DNA from: Actinomycetota bacterium
GTDB lineage: Bacteria; Actinomycetota; Actinomycetes; S36-B12; UBA5976
Length of the DNA: 36,768 nt
Direction of reading: 5' to 3'
NCBI GenBank assembly: GCA_009918005.1
Contig: RGDC01000004.1
Location: forward strand, 1-36,768
Shown: piece after piece, positions 17,794 to 27,898 of the stretch
Numbering within the stretch: position 1 is the stretch's first letter
Layout of the letters: the number at the start of each line of letters is the position of its first letter
Notes under the pieces: model-generated
Seen by the model: only the letters and a program-made list of their open reading frames with translations
Databases searched by the model: none
Told to the model about the DNA's origin: nothing
Program-made: the position numbers and the translations under genes

Positions 17794-18389
17794 TGATTTC
17801 CTCATTACGCGGACCTGTCTTAGAGATCAGGTTGGATTCACTTGTCGTTGCTGTTGGTGGAGTTGGCATGACTGTTATGTGTTCCCCAGATACGATTTCT
17901 CAGGCAAGGATTGATAAAGAAATCACGTTATTTACATCATTGATTGTCCGAGAAGACTCGTTGACTTTGTTTGGCTTTTCTAATTCAGAGAATCGCGAAA
18001 TGTTTGAAGTCGTCCAGGGTGTTTCTGGGTTTGGTCCTAAGTTAGCTTTCACGATTCTTGCCTCACTTCCTGCCGATGAACTCCGGGTCGCAATCGGCAA
18101 CGAAGACGTAGCTCGCTTGAAGCAAACCCCTGGTGTAGGTGCAAAAGGTGCTCAGCGATTAGTCCTAGAACTTAAAGATCGAATCGGAACTCCTACAACG
18201 GGGGTTAAGCGAAACACAAGTAAAGAAGCGCAATGGCAGATTCAAGTTGAACAAGGTTTACTTGGCCTGGGCTGGTCACCGCGTGACGCACAGCGAGCCA
18301 TTACTGCGGTGATCGATGAAGGCGTTACGGATACTCAGGCAACACCTGAGTTACTGCGCAGAGCGTTACAAATCTTGGCCGGCGCATGA
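17793..18389 (+). CDS. ruvA: Holliday junction branch migration protein RuvA
   Basis: [80 protein letters not shown]. Start at ATG 17793, overlapping ruvC stop. Confidence 0.95.
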   Translation: MISSLRGPVLEIRLDSLVVAVGGVGMTVMCSPDTISQARIDKEITLFTSLIVREDSLTLFGFSNSENREMFEVVQGVSGFGPKLAFTILASLPADELRVAIGNEDVARLKQTPGVGAKGAQRLVLELKDRIGTPTTGVKRNTSKEAQWQIQVEQGLLGLGWSPRDAQRAITAVIDEGVTDTQATPELLRRALQILAGA

Positions 18390-19411
18390 GTGATCGCATG
18401 GTTAATCCTGAAATTTCGACTGAGGAGCGAGTGGCAGATGCCGCACTGCGGCCTACTTCACTTGATGAGTTCGTTGGTCAAAAGCGCGTAAAGGACCAAT
18501 TGCAACTCGTGTTAAGTGCAGCTAAGCAGCGCAATGCAAGCGCGGATCACATACTTTTGTCGGGTCCGCCAGGATTGGGAAAAACTACTTTGGCGATGAT
18601 CGTTGCTGCTGAAGTTGGAGCGCCACTTCGAATTACTAGCGGCCCAACGATTCAACATGCAGGTGATTTAGCAAGCATTCTTTCGAGCTTGGTACCGGGT
18701 GAAGTTTTATTCTTAGATGAAATACATCGCATGTCACGAGCTGCCGAAGAGATGATGTATTTGGCGATGGAAGACTTCCGAGTCGATGTGATGGTTGGAA
18801 AGGGCCCAGGTGCAACTTCGATTCCGCTTGAGCTCCCACCATTTACTTTGGTAGGAGCAACAACAAGGGCAGGCATGTTGCCGGCGCCACTTAGAGACCG
18901 ATTCGGATTCACTGCGCACCTTGATTACTACGAACCAATTGAGCTTGAATCAATTATTTTGCGATCTGCAAAGCAACTTGGAATCTCGATTGACGCCGCC
19001 TCTGCCAGCGAATTAAGTCGAAGATCACGTGGTACACCTCGAATCGCCAACCGACTTTTGCGTAGGTCGCGTGATTACGCACAGGTGCATCACGATGGTG
19101 ACTTAAATTTGACACGAACTCAGGCCGCTTTGGAACTTTACGAAGTAGATGACCTTGGGCTAGACCGATTAGACCGCGCTGTTTTAGTTGCCTTAATTGA
19201 TAAATTCAGTGGCGGTCCAGTTGGCCTGTCGACTTTGGCATTGGCAGTTGGCGAGGAGCCAGAAACCGTAGACACAGTTTGTGAGCCGTTTTTGGTACGC
19301 GAAGGATTTATATCGAGAACCCCTCGGGGGCGAGTGGCGACTCCTGCGGCTTGGACAGCACTTGGACGGAAACTACCTAAATTGCCCAATCAACTACCCC
19401 TCGAGGACTAA
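18386..19411 (+). CDS. ruvB: Holliday junction branch migration helicase RuvB
   Basis: [76 protein letters not shown]. Confidence 0.98.
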   Translation: MSDRMVNPEISTEERVADAALRPTSLDEFVGQKRVKDQLQLVLSAAKQRNASADHILLSGPPGLGKTTLAMIVAAEVGAPLRITSGPTIQHAGDLASILSSLVPGEVLFLDEIHRMSRAAEEMMYLAMEDFRVDVMVGKGPGATSIPLELPPFTLVGATTRAGMLPAPLRDRFGFTAHLDYYEPIELESIILRSAKQLGISIDAASASELSRRSRGTPRIANRLLRRSRDYAQVHHDGDLNLTRTQAALELYEVDDLGLDRLDRAVLVALIDKFSGGPVGLSTLALAVGEEPETVDTVCEPFLVREGFISRTPRGRVATPAAWTALGRKLPKLPNQLPLED

Positions 19412-19512
19412 CAGGCGGTCGCAGAGTCCTTAGTTTTGCCCACTAAACTTGAGGAACAACGAATTTCAACGTTGGAAATTAGTTCTGGCATCCAATACGA
19501 AAAGGCTTACAA

Positions 19513-21150
19513 GTGGCTCAGCATTACCGTCCAGGTCGGTCATTATTGATCTTCACCGTTGGCATTATCGGATTACTTGTTTGGGCCTTCTTGCCCGGCG
19601 AACGCCACACCCCGAAACTTGGGCTAGATCTCCGTGGTGGAACTCAGGTGATTTTGTCACCATCTGTAACTGCTGGCGAAACGCTGTCACAAGAACAGTT
19701 GAATCAAACTCTTTCAATTATTCGCCAACGAGTAGACGGCTTTGGTGTTGCTGAATCAGAAGTTACTATTCAGGGGACGGGCAATGGTGCAAAAATTATT
19801 GTTACTATTCCTGGCGAAACCAGTCGTACTGTAGTTGACCAACTGAAAACGACCGCGCAACTAAATTTCCGTCCAGTTTTAGCAATCGACTATGGCTCAC
19901 CACAGCCAAGTACTTCTCCAACACCGAGCGTGAGCTCCTCCGCTAGTTCGGGCGCTACGCCATCAACTAGTGCGTCACCATCAACCAGCGCATCACCAAC
20001 TACTAGTGTTACTCCCACACCAACACCATCCCCATCAGTATCGGTCGCACCGGAACTATTGGTGCCGCCGATTCAATCACCCGATGGTTCCGGTGATTTC
20101 GCCAATAGATTCTCCGCATTGGACTGCGCCAAGTCAGATATTTTAAAGGGCTCGACTGACGATCCCGCACAGTACTTAATCAGTTGCGAAAAGGATGCTT
20201 CAGTTAAGTACGCGCTAGCCCCAGCAGATTTAGTTGGTACCGACATCGACAGTGCCACAGCAGGTTTGCCACAGCAGGGTGCAGGTGGATGGCAAGTAGA
20301 ACTGCAAATGACAAGCGAAGGCGCAAAGAAGTTTGCAGATTCGACTACGAAACTTTCCGCACTTGAAAAACCAAACGATCAGTTTGCAATTGTTCTTGAT
20401 GGTGTCGTAATCAGCGCACCATCTGTGAACGAAGCGATTCTTGGTGGCTCGGCAGTAATCTCAGGTTCATTCACGGCCGACGAAGCTCGGGCGCTTGCCC
20501 AGGTGCTTAAATACGGCGCGCTTCCGGTTGCACTTGATGTGGATGAGGTTCAGCAAATTTCACCAACACTAGGAAACGATCAGCTGAAAGCAGGATTAAT
20601 AGCCGGTGGCTTTGGATTGTTGTTGGTCATTGTTTACCTACTTCTTTACTACCGAGCATTAGGTGTTATCGCAGTTATAAGTCTGGTTGCCGCGGCGGTT
20701 ATGACCTTCTTAGTTTTCGTGATCCTCGGGCGAGGTATCGGGTTCACGTTGACTTTGTCAGGTGTTGCTGGCGCTATCGTGGCGATTGGCATTACCGCAG
20801 ACTCATTCATCATTTACTTTGAGAGAATTCGCGATGAAATTCGTGAAGGCAAGCGATTGAGAGTTGCAATCGATCAAGGATGGACGCGCGCCCGTAGAAC
20901 AATTCTGGCAGCAGACTTTGTTTCATTGCTGAGTGCCGCAATCCTGTATTACTTATCAGTAGGTAGTGTTCGTGGGTTCGCGTTCACGCTCGGACTAATT
21001 ACTTTTGTCGACATAGCAGTGGCTTTCATGTTCACTCGCTCACTCGTAACCAAACTTGGTAACTCTAAATGGATGAATGCTGGTTCGTCCTGGACTGGAG
21101 TTTCGCCAACCCGACTAGGGGTCAAAGCTGCAACATCGGAGGTTAACTAA
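19513..21150 (+). CDS. secD: Protein translocase subunit SecD with Ser/Thr/Pro-rich periplasmic linker
   Basis: LGLDLRGGTQVILSP, SIIRQRVDGFGVAESEVTIQG, GVVISAPSVNEAILGGSAVISGSFT, ADSFIIYFERIRDEIREGK. GTG start with upstream AAAAGG. Confidence 0.96.
   Translation: MAQHYRPGRSLLIFTVGIIGLLVWAFLPGERHTPKLGLDLRGGTQVILSPSVTAGETLSQEQLNQTLSIIRQRVDGFGVAESEVTIQGTGNGAKIIVTIPGETSRTVVDQLKTTAQLNFRPVLAIDYGSPQPSTSPTPSVSSSASSGATPSTSASPSTSASPTTSVTPTPTPSPSVSVAPELLVPPIQSPDGSGDFANRFSALDCAKSDILKGSTDDPAQYLISCEKDASVKYALAPADLVGTDIDSATAGLPQQGAGGWQVELQMTSEGAKKFADSTTKLSALEKPNDQFAIVLDGVVISAPSVNEAILGGSAVISGSFTADEARALAQVLKYGALPVALDVDEVQQISPTLGNDQLKAGLIAGGFGLLLVIVYLLLYYRALGVIAVISLVAAAVMTFLVFVILGRGIGFTLTLSGVAGAIVAIGITADSFIIYFERIRDEIREGKRLRVAIDQGWTRARRTILAADFVSLLSAAILYYLSVGSVRGFAFTLGLITFVDIAVAFMFTRSLVTKLGNSKWMNAGSSWTGVSPTRLGVKAATSEVN
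19960..20013 (+). repeat. Three imperfect 18-bp tandem repeats in secD encoding (P-S/T-T-S-A/V-S/T)3
   Basis: ccatcaactagtgcgtca / ccatcaaccagcgcatca / ccaactactagtgttact, read as PSTSAS-PSTSAS-PTTSVT. Confidence 0.8.
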
Positions 21151-22238
21151 TGGCTAGTTTGAGTCAACTAGGCAATAGCCTTTATCGCGGTGATGTCTCG
21201 TACAACATTGTGGGACGCCGCAAGGCGTGGTACTTAGTTTCGGCAATTTTAATTGTTCTTTCAATCGCAACCTTGGGAGTTCGCGGCTTGAATCTTGGCA
21301 TCGAATTCAAGGGTGGAGCTGAATTTTCGGTCCCATTAGCCGTGGCTAATGACCAGTCAGTTTCACAAGCACGAGAGACGGTTTTGGCCGCAGGTGAAAC
21401 GCCATCCACAGTCACAATTATTGGCGGAAATAAAGTTCGAATCCAAACACCGGCTCTTTCTACTGAGGCATCCAATGCTTTAAGTGCCGCGCTAGCCAAA
21501 TCTTTTTTGGTGGATGAGGCCAACATTAAGGTTCAACTTGTTGGACCAAGTTGGGGCGATGAAGTAACAAAAAATGCATTACGAGCACTCTTGGTGTTCC
21601 TTGTGCTCGTTGCAGTATTCCTGTCCATCTATTTTGAATGGCAGATGGCCGTTGCTGCATTGATCGCCTTGGCGCACGACGTATTGATCACCGTCGGTAT
21701 TTACGCATTAAGTGGGTTTGAAGTAACTCCAGCGAGCGTGATTGGTTTCTTAACGATTTTGGGATATTCGCTCTATGACACAGTTGTGGTATTCGACAAG
21801 GTTAAAGAAAATACCAAGGGTATTCATGGGGGATCTCGAACCACATATAGTGAAGCTGCGAATCTGGCTTTGAATCAGACTTTAGTGCGAAGTATCAACA
21901 CTTCTGTAGTTGCCTTATTACCAGTACTTTCTATTTTGGTTGTAGGAGTATCTCTACTTGGGGTTGGCACACTTAACGATCTAGCACTTGCACTTTTTGT
22001 TGGCATGCTTGTCGGTACATATTCCTCAATCTTCGTTGCAACCCCATTCTTATGTCAGATGAAAGAGCGATCCGCCGAAAACATAGCTTTAGCTAAGCGG
22101 GTGCATTCGCGTCGCAAAGGTGGAGATGCTGGAGATGACGTAAAGCCAGTGGTCGCGATTGGTGCACCGATAGTTGCATCGGCTGGTCCGAGACAGCAGC
22201 AAGTCAAGAAGACTCGCTCCCGCAGATCGGGAAAGTAA
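21150..22238 (+). CDS. secF: Protein translocase subunit SecF
   Basis: GLNLGIEFKGGAEFSVPL, AHDVLITVGIYAL, FLTILGYSLYDTVVVFDKVKENTKG; basic C-terminal tail QQQVKKTRSRRSGK. Confidence 0.96.
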   Translation: MASLSQLGNSLYRGDVSYNIVGRRKAWYLVSAILIVLSIATLGVRGLNLGIEFKGGAEFSVPLAVANDQSVSQARETVLAAGETPSTVTIIGGNKVRIQTPALSTEASNALSAALAKSFLVDEANIKVQLVGPSWGDEVTKNALRALLVFLVLVAVFLSIYFEWQMAVAALIALAHDVLITVGIYALSGFEVTPASVIGFLTILGYSLYDTVVVFDKVKENTKGIHGGSRTTYSEAANLALNQTLVRSINTSVVALLPVLSILVVGVSLLGVGTLNDLALALFVGMLVGTYSSIFVATPFLCQMKERSAENIALAKRVHSRRKGGDAGDDVKPVVAIGAPIVASAGPRQQQVKKTRSRRSGK

Positions 22239-22244
22239 CTCCAA

Positions 22245-22772
22245 ATGGATCGCGCTGGAGTAACTGCCCTTATTGCGGAAATTCCTGATTACCCGTTGCC
22301 GGGCGTTGTGTTTAAAGATGTAACCCCAATTTCAGGCAACGCTGATGCGGCACATTGGGTTAACAGCGAAATCGCAGCTCACTTCTCCGATGCTGGAGTT
22401 ACCCACATAGTGGGTGTAGAGGCACGAGGATTTATCTTGGGTGCAGCGTTGGCTACGCATATGCATCTAGGTTTTATTCCGATTCGAAAAAGCGGCAAGT
22501 TACCAAGAGCAACATTTCGCGCAGAATACGAGCTTGAGTATGGCGCTGATTCTATTGAGATTCATCAGGATGCATTGTCAAAGAATGATCGCGTTCTAAT
22601 AGTTGACGATGTCCTTGCTACTGGTGGTACCGCTTGCGCAGCGATTGACCTGATTGAAGAATGTGGAGCGCAGGTGCTGGGAATTACTGTGCTTCTTAAT
22701 CTTGCATTTCTCGGTGGCAGCGACAAAGTAGCAAGTCGAGACCCACGAATCGACGTCTTCGCAGTCTTATAA
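22245..22772 (+). CDS. apt: Adenine phosphoribosyltransferase
   Basis: [35 protein letters not shown]-binding [22 protein letters not shown]. Confidence 0.96.
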   Translation: MDRAGVTALIAEIPDYPLPGVVFKDVTPISGNADAAHWVNSEIAAHFSDAGVTHIVGVEARGFILGAALATHMHLGFIPIRKSGKLPRATFRAEYELEYGADSIEIHQDALSKNDRVLIVDDVLATGGTACAAIDLIEECGAQVLGITVLLNLAFLGGSDKVASRDPRIDVFAVL

Positions 22773-22809
22773 GTTTCCAAATAGAATGTTTGGAAGCAAG
22801 GGAGGCGAA

Positions 22810-25041
22810 ATGACTACAGAATTGTCTACGGGCCTGCCACTTGCCCTAACTGAGCGGTTCCCGCAAGGACTCCAGACGCCAATTCCTGCTCAACTCCAAG
22901 AAGTTATCGATACTTTGTTGAAGTTTCACCCCGGAAGTGATGTCAGCGAAATCATCAGAGCCTTCCAGACTGCAGACTATTTGCATCGGGCGCAAAACCG
23001 TAAGTCAGGGGAGCAATACATAACACATCCAATTGCAGTTGCCGGCTTGCTTGCGGACTTAGGTATGACTTCATCCACTTTGATAGCTGCGCTTTTGCAT
23101 GACACAGTCGAAGATACTGAATACGACCTTGATCATCTCCGCAAAGATTTTGGAGATGAAGTTGCGGGATTAGTTGATGGAGTGACCAAGTTAGACAAGG
23201 TTAAGTACGGTCAAGCCTCAGCTTCTGAAACGGTTCGCAAGATGGTCGTGGCTATGGCTCGAGACATCCGAGTTTTAGTTATCAAGTTAGTTGATCGCCA
23301 GCACAACATGCGGACTCTGTCTTATCTATCGCCGGAGAAGCAGGAACAGAAGGCGCGCGAAACTTTAGAAATCTACGCTCCGCTGGCGCACCGACTTGGT
23401 ATGAACTCAGTTAAGTGGGAGCTTGAGGATTTAGCTTTTGCCTCGCTCTACCCAAAAATGAGCGATGAGATTGCCCGGTTAGTTTCGCAGCGGGCACCAG
23501 CACGCGATGAAAGTTTGCAGACCATTGTTGATTATCTAGATGCTGATCTGCTTGCAAATGATGTCAAGGCAACGGTTAGCGGCAGACCTAAGCACTTTTA
23601 CAGCATCTACCAAAAAATGATTGTGCGCGGTAGAGATTTTGATGACATTTACGACTTGATCGGCGTGCGAATATTGGTAGACAACGTCCAGGATTGCTAT
23701 GCAACGCTGGGAATAATTCATAACCGATGGAATCCAGTCCCTGGCCGATTTAAAGATTACATCGCGATGCCAAAATTCACGATGTATCAGTCCTTGCACA
23801 CCACGGTAATTGGACCAAATGGGAAGCCAGTCGAATTTCAAATTCGAACTCAAGAAATGCACCGCGCAGCCGAGTTTGGTGTTGCATCTCATTGGCGCTA
23901 CAAGCAAGACAAGGTGGCCGGCAAAGATGGCCCAGACGATCTGGGTTGGGTTCGCCAACTTCTGGATTGGCAACGTGAAACCGCCGACCCAGGAGACTTT
24001 CTAGATTCGCTTCGCGATGACTTAGGCGCCGCAGAGGTTTATGTATTCACCCCAAAGGGTGAAGTCTTGGCTTTGCCTGCTGGAAGTACACCAATTGATT
24101 TTGCCTATAGCGTGCACACCGAAGTCGGGAATAGGTGCGTGGGTTCAAGAATCAACGGCAAACTTGCCCCACTTGATACCAAGTTGACTAATGGTGACAA
24201 CGTAGAAATCATTACTAATAAGTCCGACTCTGCAGGTCCGTCTCGCGACTGGATCAATATTGTTGCGAGTGCTCGAGCTAAGTCCAAGATTAAGGCTTGG
24301 TTTTCCAAAGAACGTCGCGAAGAAGCAATTGAGACCGGCAAGGAAGCAATCGTTAGGGCTATGAAGAAAGGTGGTGTGCCACTTCGACTACTTACCAACA
24401 GCATGCTGAATACATTGGCACTGGAGTCGAACTACGCCGACGTCAGTGCACTGTATGCAGCCGTTGGTGAAGGTCATCTTGGCGCCCAAACAGTTGTAAC
24501 TCGATTGACAGCCTCACTTGGTGGTGACGAAGGGCTGATTGAAGATGCCTCAGAGCAAGTGCTGCCAAGCCGAGTCGCACATCGTCGCGATGCTAAGCCA
24601 GACCCTGGCATCACGGTTATTGGCGCTGACGACACTTGGGTCAAGCTTTCACGATGCTGCACTCCAGTCCCAGGAGATGAAGTTCTTGGATTTGTGACGC
24701 GAGGTTCAGGAATTTCAGTTCATCGAACAGATTGCGTCAATGCTGATGATCTTCGAACACAGCCAGAACGACTTGTTGAAGTAGCTTGGACACCTGGAAA
24801 GAGCAGTATTTTCCTAGTCAACATCCAAGTTGAAGCCCTAGATCGGGCACGCTTGCTGTCCGATGTTACTCGAGCGCTATCAGACCAGCATGTAAACATT
24901 TTGAATGCATCGGTTACTACTACGAAGGATCGGGTCGCGATATCTCGCTTTACATTTGAAATGGGTGACCCATCGCATTTGAACCAGGTGCTTCGGGCGG
25001 TAAAGGGAATCGATGGCGTTTACGACGTTTATCGAGTCTGA
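22810..25041 (+). CDS. rel: Bifunctional (p)ppGpp synthetase/hydrolase (RelA/SpoT family)
   Basis: HD hydrolase ([30 protein letters not shown]), synthetase ([36 protein letters not shown]), TGS ([29 protein letters not shown]), C-terminal ACT. SD GGGAGGCG supports ATG 22810. Confidence 0.96.
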   Translation: MTTELSTGLPLALTERFPQGLQTPIPAQLQEVIDTLLKFHPGSDVSEIIRAFQTADYLHRAQNRKSGEQYITHPIAVAGLLADLGMTSSTLIAALLHDTVEDTEYDLDHLRKDFGDEVAGLVDGVTKLDKVKYGQASASETVRKMVVAMARDIRVLVIKLVDRQHNMRTLSYLSPEKQEQKARETLEIYAPLAHRLGMNSVKWELEDLAFASLYPKMSDEIARLVSQRAPARDESLQTIVDYLDADLLANDVKATVSGRPKHFYSIYQKMIVRGRDFDDIYDLIGVRILVDNVQDCYATLGIIHNRWNPVPGRFKDYIAMPKFTMYQSLHTTVIGPNGKPVEFQIRTQEMHRAAEFGVASHWRYKQDKVAGKDGPDDLGWVRQLLDWQRETADPGDFLDSLRDDLGAAEVYVFTPKGEVLALPAGSTPIDFAYSVHTEVGNRCVGSRINGKLAPLDTKLTNGDNVEIITNKSDSAGPSRDWINIVASARAKSKIKAWFSKERREEAIETGKEAIVRAMKKGGVPLRLLTNSMLNTLALESNYADVSALYAAVGEGHLGAQTVVTRLTASLGGDEGLIEDASEQVLPSRVAHRRDAKPDPGITVIGADDTWVKLSRCCTPVPGDEVLGFVTRGSGISVHRTDCVNADDLRTQPERLVEVAWTPGKSSIFLVNIQVEALDRARLLSDVTRALSDQHVNILNASVTTTKDRVAISRFTFEMGDPSHLNQVLRAVKGIDGVYDVYRV

Positions 25042-25048
25042 GCAAGAG

Positions 25049-26278
25049 CTAACCTAACGTTGCTGCTCCGGAACGGGCAGCCGCAAGTAAGCCTTGAGCT
25101 TGTGCAATCTGCGCGTCAATTTTTGCTACGTCACTGGATTTGCCTGCAGCATCGGCGGCGACCTTTTGTTTTTCAAGTTTTGCAATACTGGCTTCAAATG
25201 ATGAAACTAACGAGTTGGCACGGTCAACGACTTCTGGCTTAGTGCGATGCCAGTGTTCTTCCTGCAGACTACGGATGGCGTCCTCAACAGCCTTTAGGCG
25301 ACGTTCAACTTTTTCTTTGTCGTTGCGGGGAACATGTCCGGCTTTTTCCCAGGCTTCTTGAATATCTCGCAGCGCTGCCTTTGCTGAATCCACATTTGTT
25401 ATCGGCAGCAACGCTTCAGCTTTCTTAAGCAGTTCTAATTTAACTTCAAGGTTCTTCGAGAACTCTTCGTCGCGAACGGTATTTGCGGCATTTCGACTTG
25501 CAAAGAACTTGTCTTGCGCAGCCTTAAATTCATTCCAAAGTTTTTCTTCTTGGCCCTTAGCTGCCCGGGCAGTGCTTTTCCACTCGTCCATAAGTTTCTT
25601 ATAAGCAGTAGTTGTATTGGCCCATTCCGTTGAACTGGCTAATTCTTCCGCCTTCTTAATAAGTGCCTTTTTAGCATTTACTGCTTCAGTCCGACTCGCA
25701 TCCAAAGTTGCGAAATAGGAGCGACGTGCCTTATCAAATGCAGATCTTGCATGACTGAAACGTTTCCAAAGTTCTTGTTCCTTGGCACGATCGGCATTCG
25801 GAAGTTTCTGCCACTGATCCAATAATTCTTTGTACTTCTCGCCAGTGACTTTCCAAGCGTTTGAATCCGCTAAAGATTCGGCTAGTGCAACAATTTCTTC
25901 GCGCTTGGATAGAGCAGCAGCTTTGGCTTCCGCCTTCTTGGCGCTGACTGCGGCTTTATGCTCTTCGAAACCGGCTAGCAGTGCATCTTTGCCGGCTCGA
26001 ATCTTGTCGAAGTCACCTAGGAGATTTGGGGATTCGATTGCCTTATCGATGCGGTCAATTAGCGCAGTAATCGACTCAACATTGCCTTTGCCATCCTTTA
26101 GTCGAGCTGCAGCTAGTTCGATCTCGGCAATTAGGTCGTGGTAACGCTTGGTGAAAAACTCTAAACCTTCGTTCGGTTCACCAGCCGCGTACTGGCCAAT
26201 TTTCGTGGCGCCCGATGGAGCATTTAGGAATACATTTCCTTCGTCATCTACGTAGCCAAACTCGTTTGTTGTTGTCAT
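25049..26278 (-). CDS. DUF349-domain protein
   Basis: Repeated coiled DUF349 units: KYKELLDQWQKLPNADRAKEQELWKRFSHARSAF; AYKKLMDEWKSTARAAKGQEEKLWNEFKAAQDKFF. Confidence 0.9.
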   Translation of the reverse strand: MTTTNEFGYVDDEGNVFLNAPSGATKIGQYAAGEPNEGLEFFTKRYHDLIAEIELAAARLKDGKGNVESITALIDRIDKAIESPNLLGDFDKIRAGKDALLAGFEEHKAAVSAKKAEAKAAALSKREEIVALAESLADSNAWKVTGEKYKELLDQWQKLPNADRAKEQELWKRFSHARSAFDKARRSYFATLDASRTEAVNAKKALIKKAEELASSTEWANTTTAYKKLMDEWKSTARAAKGQEEKLWNEFKAAQDKFFASRNAANTVRDEEFSKNLEVKLELLKKAEALLPITNVDSAKAALRDIQEAWEKAGHVPRNDKEKVERRLKAVEDAIRSLQEEHWHRTKPEVVDRANSLVSSFEASIAKLEKQKVAADAAGKSSDVAKIDAQIAQAQGLLAAARSGAATLG

Positions 26279-26328
26279 GACGATTCCTTTTGTTCGGGTC
26301 CCACAAGGGCTCTTGGTGTGCCATCCAA

Positions 26329-27129
26329 TTATGGCGTAGTTGAGGCCTTACTGATTACTACCGCTTGACTTGGAAGTCCATCGCTAGATCCATCTAAAAC
26401 TCCAGCAGATGCAACGTTATCTAGGACATCAAGGCCTTGCACGATCTTGCCCCATACTGAGTAATTGGGTGGAAGCGGCGAGTCTTGGTAAACCAAGAAG
26501 AATTGGCTGCCATTTGTATTAGGTCCGCTGTTCGCCATTGCAACGGTGCCGCGAGGGTAAATGTAGTTGCCATCTGAGCCAGCAGTCGGCAAATTCTCAT
26601 CCGCAAACTTAAAGCCAGGGCCACCAGTGCCATTGCCAGCTGGATCGCCGCACTGCAAAACGAAGATTCCCTGAGTAGTTAACCGATGACATGAAGTGTT
26701 GTTATAAAAACCTTGATTGGCTAGCCAAGCAATCGTCCCAACGGTTGTCGGCGCATTCGAGTCAGCAGCAAACGTTATGACACCACAATTCGTTTCTAGC
26801 GAAAATTCACTTGCCGTTGGTAGGTCAGTAGTTGCACTTCCGAAAGTTATATTGTCGGCTCTGACCTGGACAGGGTCCTGACAACCAGCAATCGGAGCAT
26901 TTGTGGAAATAGTCACTGGGGTTGGCAGGGAACTAGAACTTGCACCTGGATCTGCTACGACCTGATCAGATTTGTTGTTCTGGTTTATTACGAAACCGAG
27001 CAAGACAACAACCAAGAGACCTAGAGTTGCAAAACCTAGAAATCTGCTGCGGATCTGGCGGTGGGCACGACGTTCTTGCTGACGTGCAAATTTTGCTCGC
27101 GCTAGTTCTCGTTCACGTTTGGAAGGCAC
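26329..27129 (-). CDS. Membrane-anchored cyclophilin-type peptidyl-prolyl isomerase
   Basis: Basic N-terminus, one TM helix, Ser/Pro linker, then a cyclophilin domain (FYNNTSCHRLTTQGIFVLQCGDPAGNGTGGPGFKF, RGTVAMANSGPNTNGSQFFLVY). GTG start. Confidence 0.93.
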   Translation of the reverse strand: MPSKRERELARAKFARQQERRAHRQIRSRFLGFATLGLLVVVLLGFVINQNNKSDQVVADPGASSSSLPTPVTISTNAPIAGCQDPVQVRADNITFGSATTDLPTASEFSLETNCGVITFAADSNAPTTVGTIAWLANQGFYNNTSCHRLTTQGIFVLQCGDPAGNGTGGPGFKFADENLPTAGSDGNYIYPRGTVAMANSGPNTNGSQFFLVYQDSPLPPNYSVWGKIVQGLDVLDNVASAGVLDGSSDGLPSQAVVISKASTTP

Positions 27130-27137
27130 AATTCATC

Positions 27138-27143
27138 ATTCTA
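27138..27143 (-). promoter_or_regulatory. Candidate -10 box TAGAAT, 8 nt upstream of the cyclophilin GTG start
   Basis: Minus strand reads TAGAAT-gatgaatt-GTG(27129). Confidence 0.4.
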
Positions 27144-27208
27144 CGGTGCTCTAGAAATCAGCAAATTCGCGGTAGCCTAGGTGAATTCCGAGTTGCAGGT
27201 GCGTGGTT

Positions 27209-27898
27209 ATGTTAATTAAGAGTTTTGGCGCAGGTCCATGGCAGACCAATTGTTATGTGATAGCGCCCAGTGCCAATTCTGAGTGCATCATTATCGATCC
27301 TGGTTTAGGCAGTGCGCCAGGGATTAAAGAGATAATTTCCGAGCATAATCTCAAGCCAATCGCAACTATGTTGACCCACGGCCACATAGATCACATGTGG
27401 TCGATCTTTCCAGTGGCAACTGGTTATGGAATTCCGGCATACATACATGGCTCAGATCGATTCTTGCTAAATGATCCTGGAGCGGGAGTATCAGTGGAAA
27501 CCAAGAATGCACTTATGGAAATGATGGCAACCGATGATGTCTTTGCAGAACCAGAGGACACTAGAGAAGTTACCGATCACATGTCGATGGAATTAGCTGG
27601 ACTTGAGTTCACAGTGCTGCACGCACCTGGCCATACTCAAGGTTCCATTCTGTTTGATTTTGAAGGTGACGTTAATCATGTGTTTACTGGCGATGTGTTG
27701 TTTGCTGGTGCTATTGGGCGAACTGATTTACCAGGTAGTTCTCCGGCTGACATGGACACTTCATTGCGAAATGTTGTATTGAATCTGCCTGACTCATCGC
27801 TAGTCTTTCCGGGTCATGGACCTTCGAGCAACATGACTGTTGAAAAGAGCAGCAACGAGTATTTGCTTCGGGTTGCTAAAGGCCTCAGCGCACTATGA
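27209..27898 (+). CDS. MBL-fold metallo-hydrolase (glyoxalase II-like)
   Basis: Zn motif THGHIDHMW, LHAPGHTQGSILF, FTGDVLFAGAIGRTDLPG, FPGHGP. Start GTG 27203 or ATG 27209. Confidence 0.93.
   Translation: MLIKSFGAGPWQTNCYVIAPSANSECIIIDPGLGSAPGIKEIISEHNLKPIATMLTHGHIDHMWSIFPVATGYGIPAYIHGSDRFLLNDPGAGVSVETKNALMEMMATDDVFAEPEDTREVTDHMSMELAGLEFTVLHAPGHTQGSILFDFEGDVNHVFTGDVLFAGAIGRTDLPGSSPADMDTSLRNVVLNLPDSSLVFPGHGPSSNMTVEKSSNEYLLRVAKGLSAL

Noticed and set aside
19449-19754. 101 aa + strand ORF in the ruvB-secD gap, considered as a possible yajC
   Set aside because: No N-terminal TM helix or YajC pattern; mostly an out-of-frame reading of secD.
23536-23973. 145 aa - strand ORF antisense to rel
   Set aside because: Lies opposite the rel synthetase domain; no family signal.
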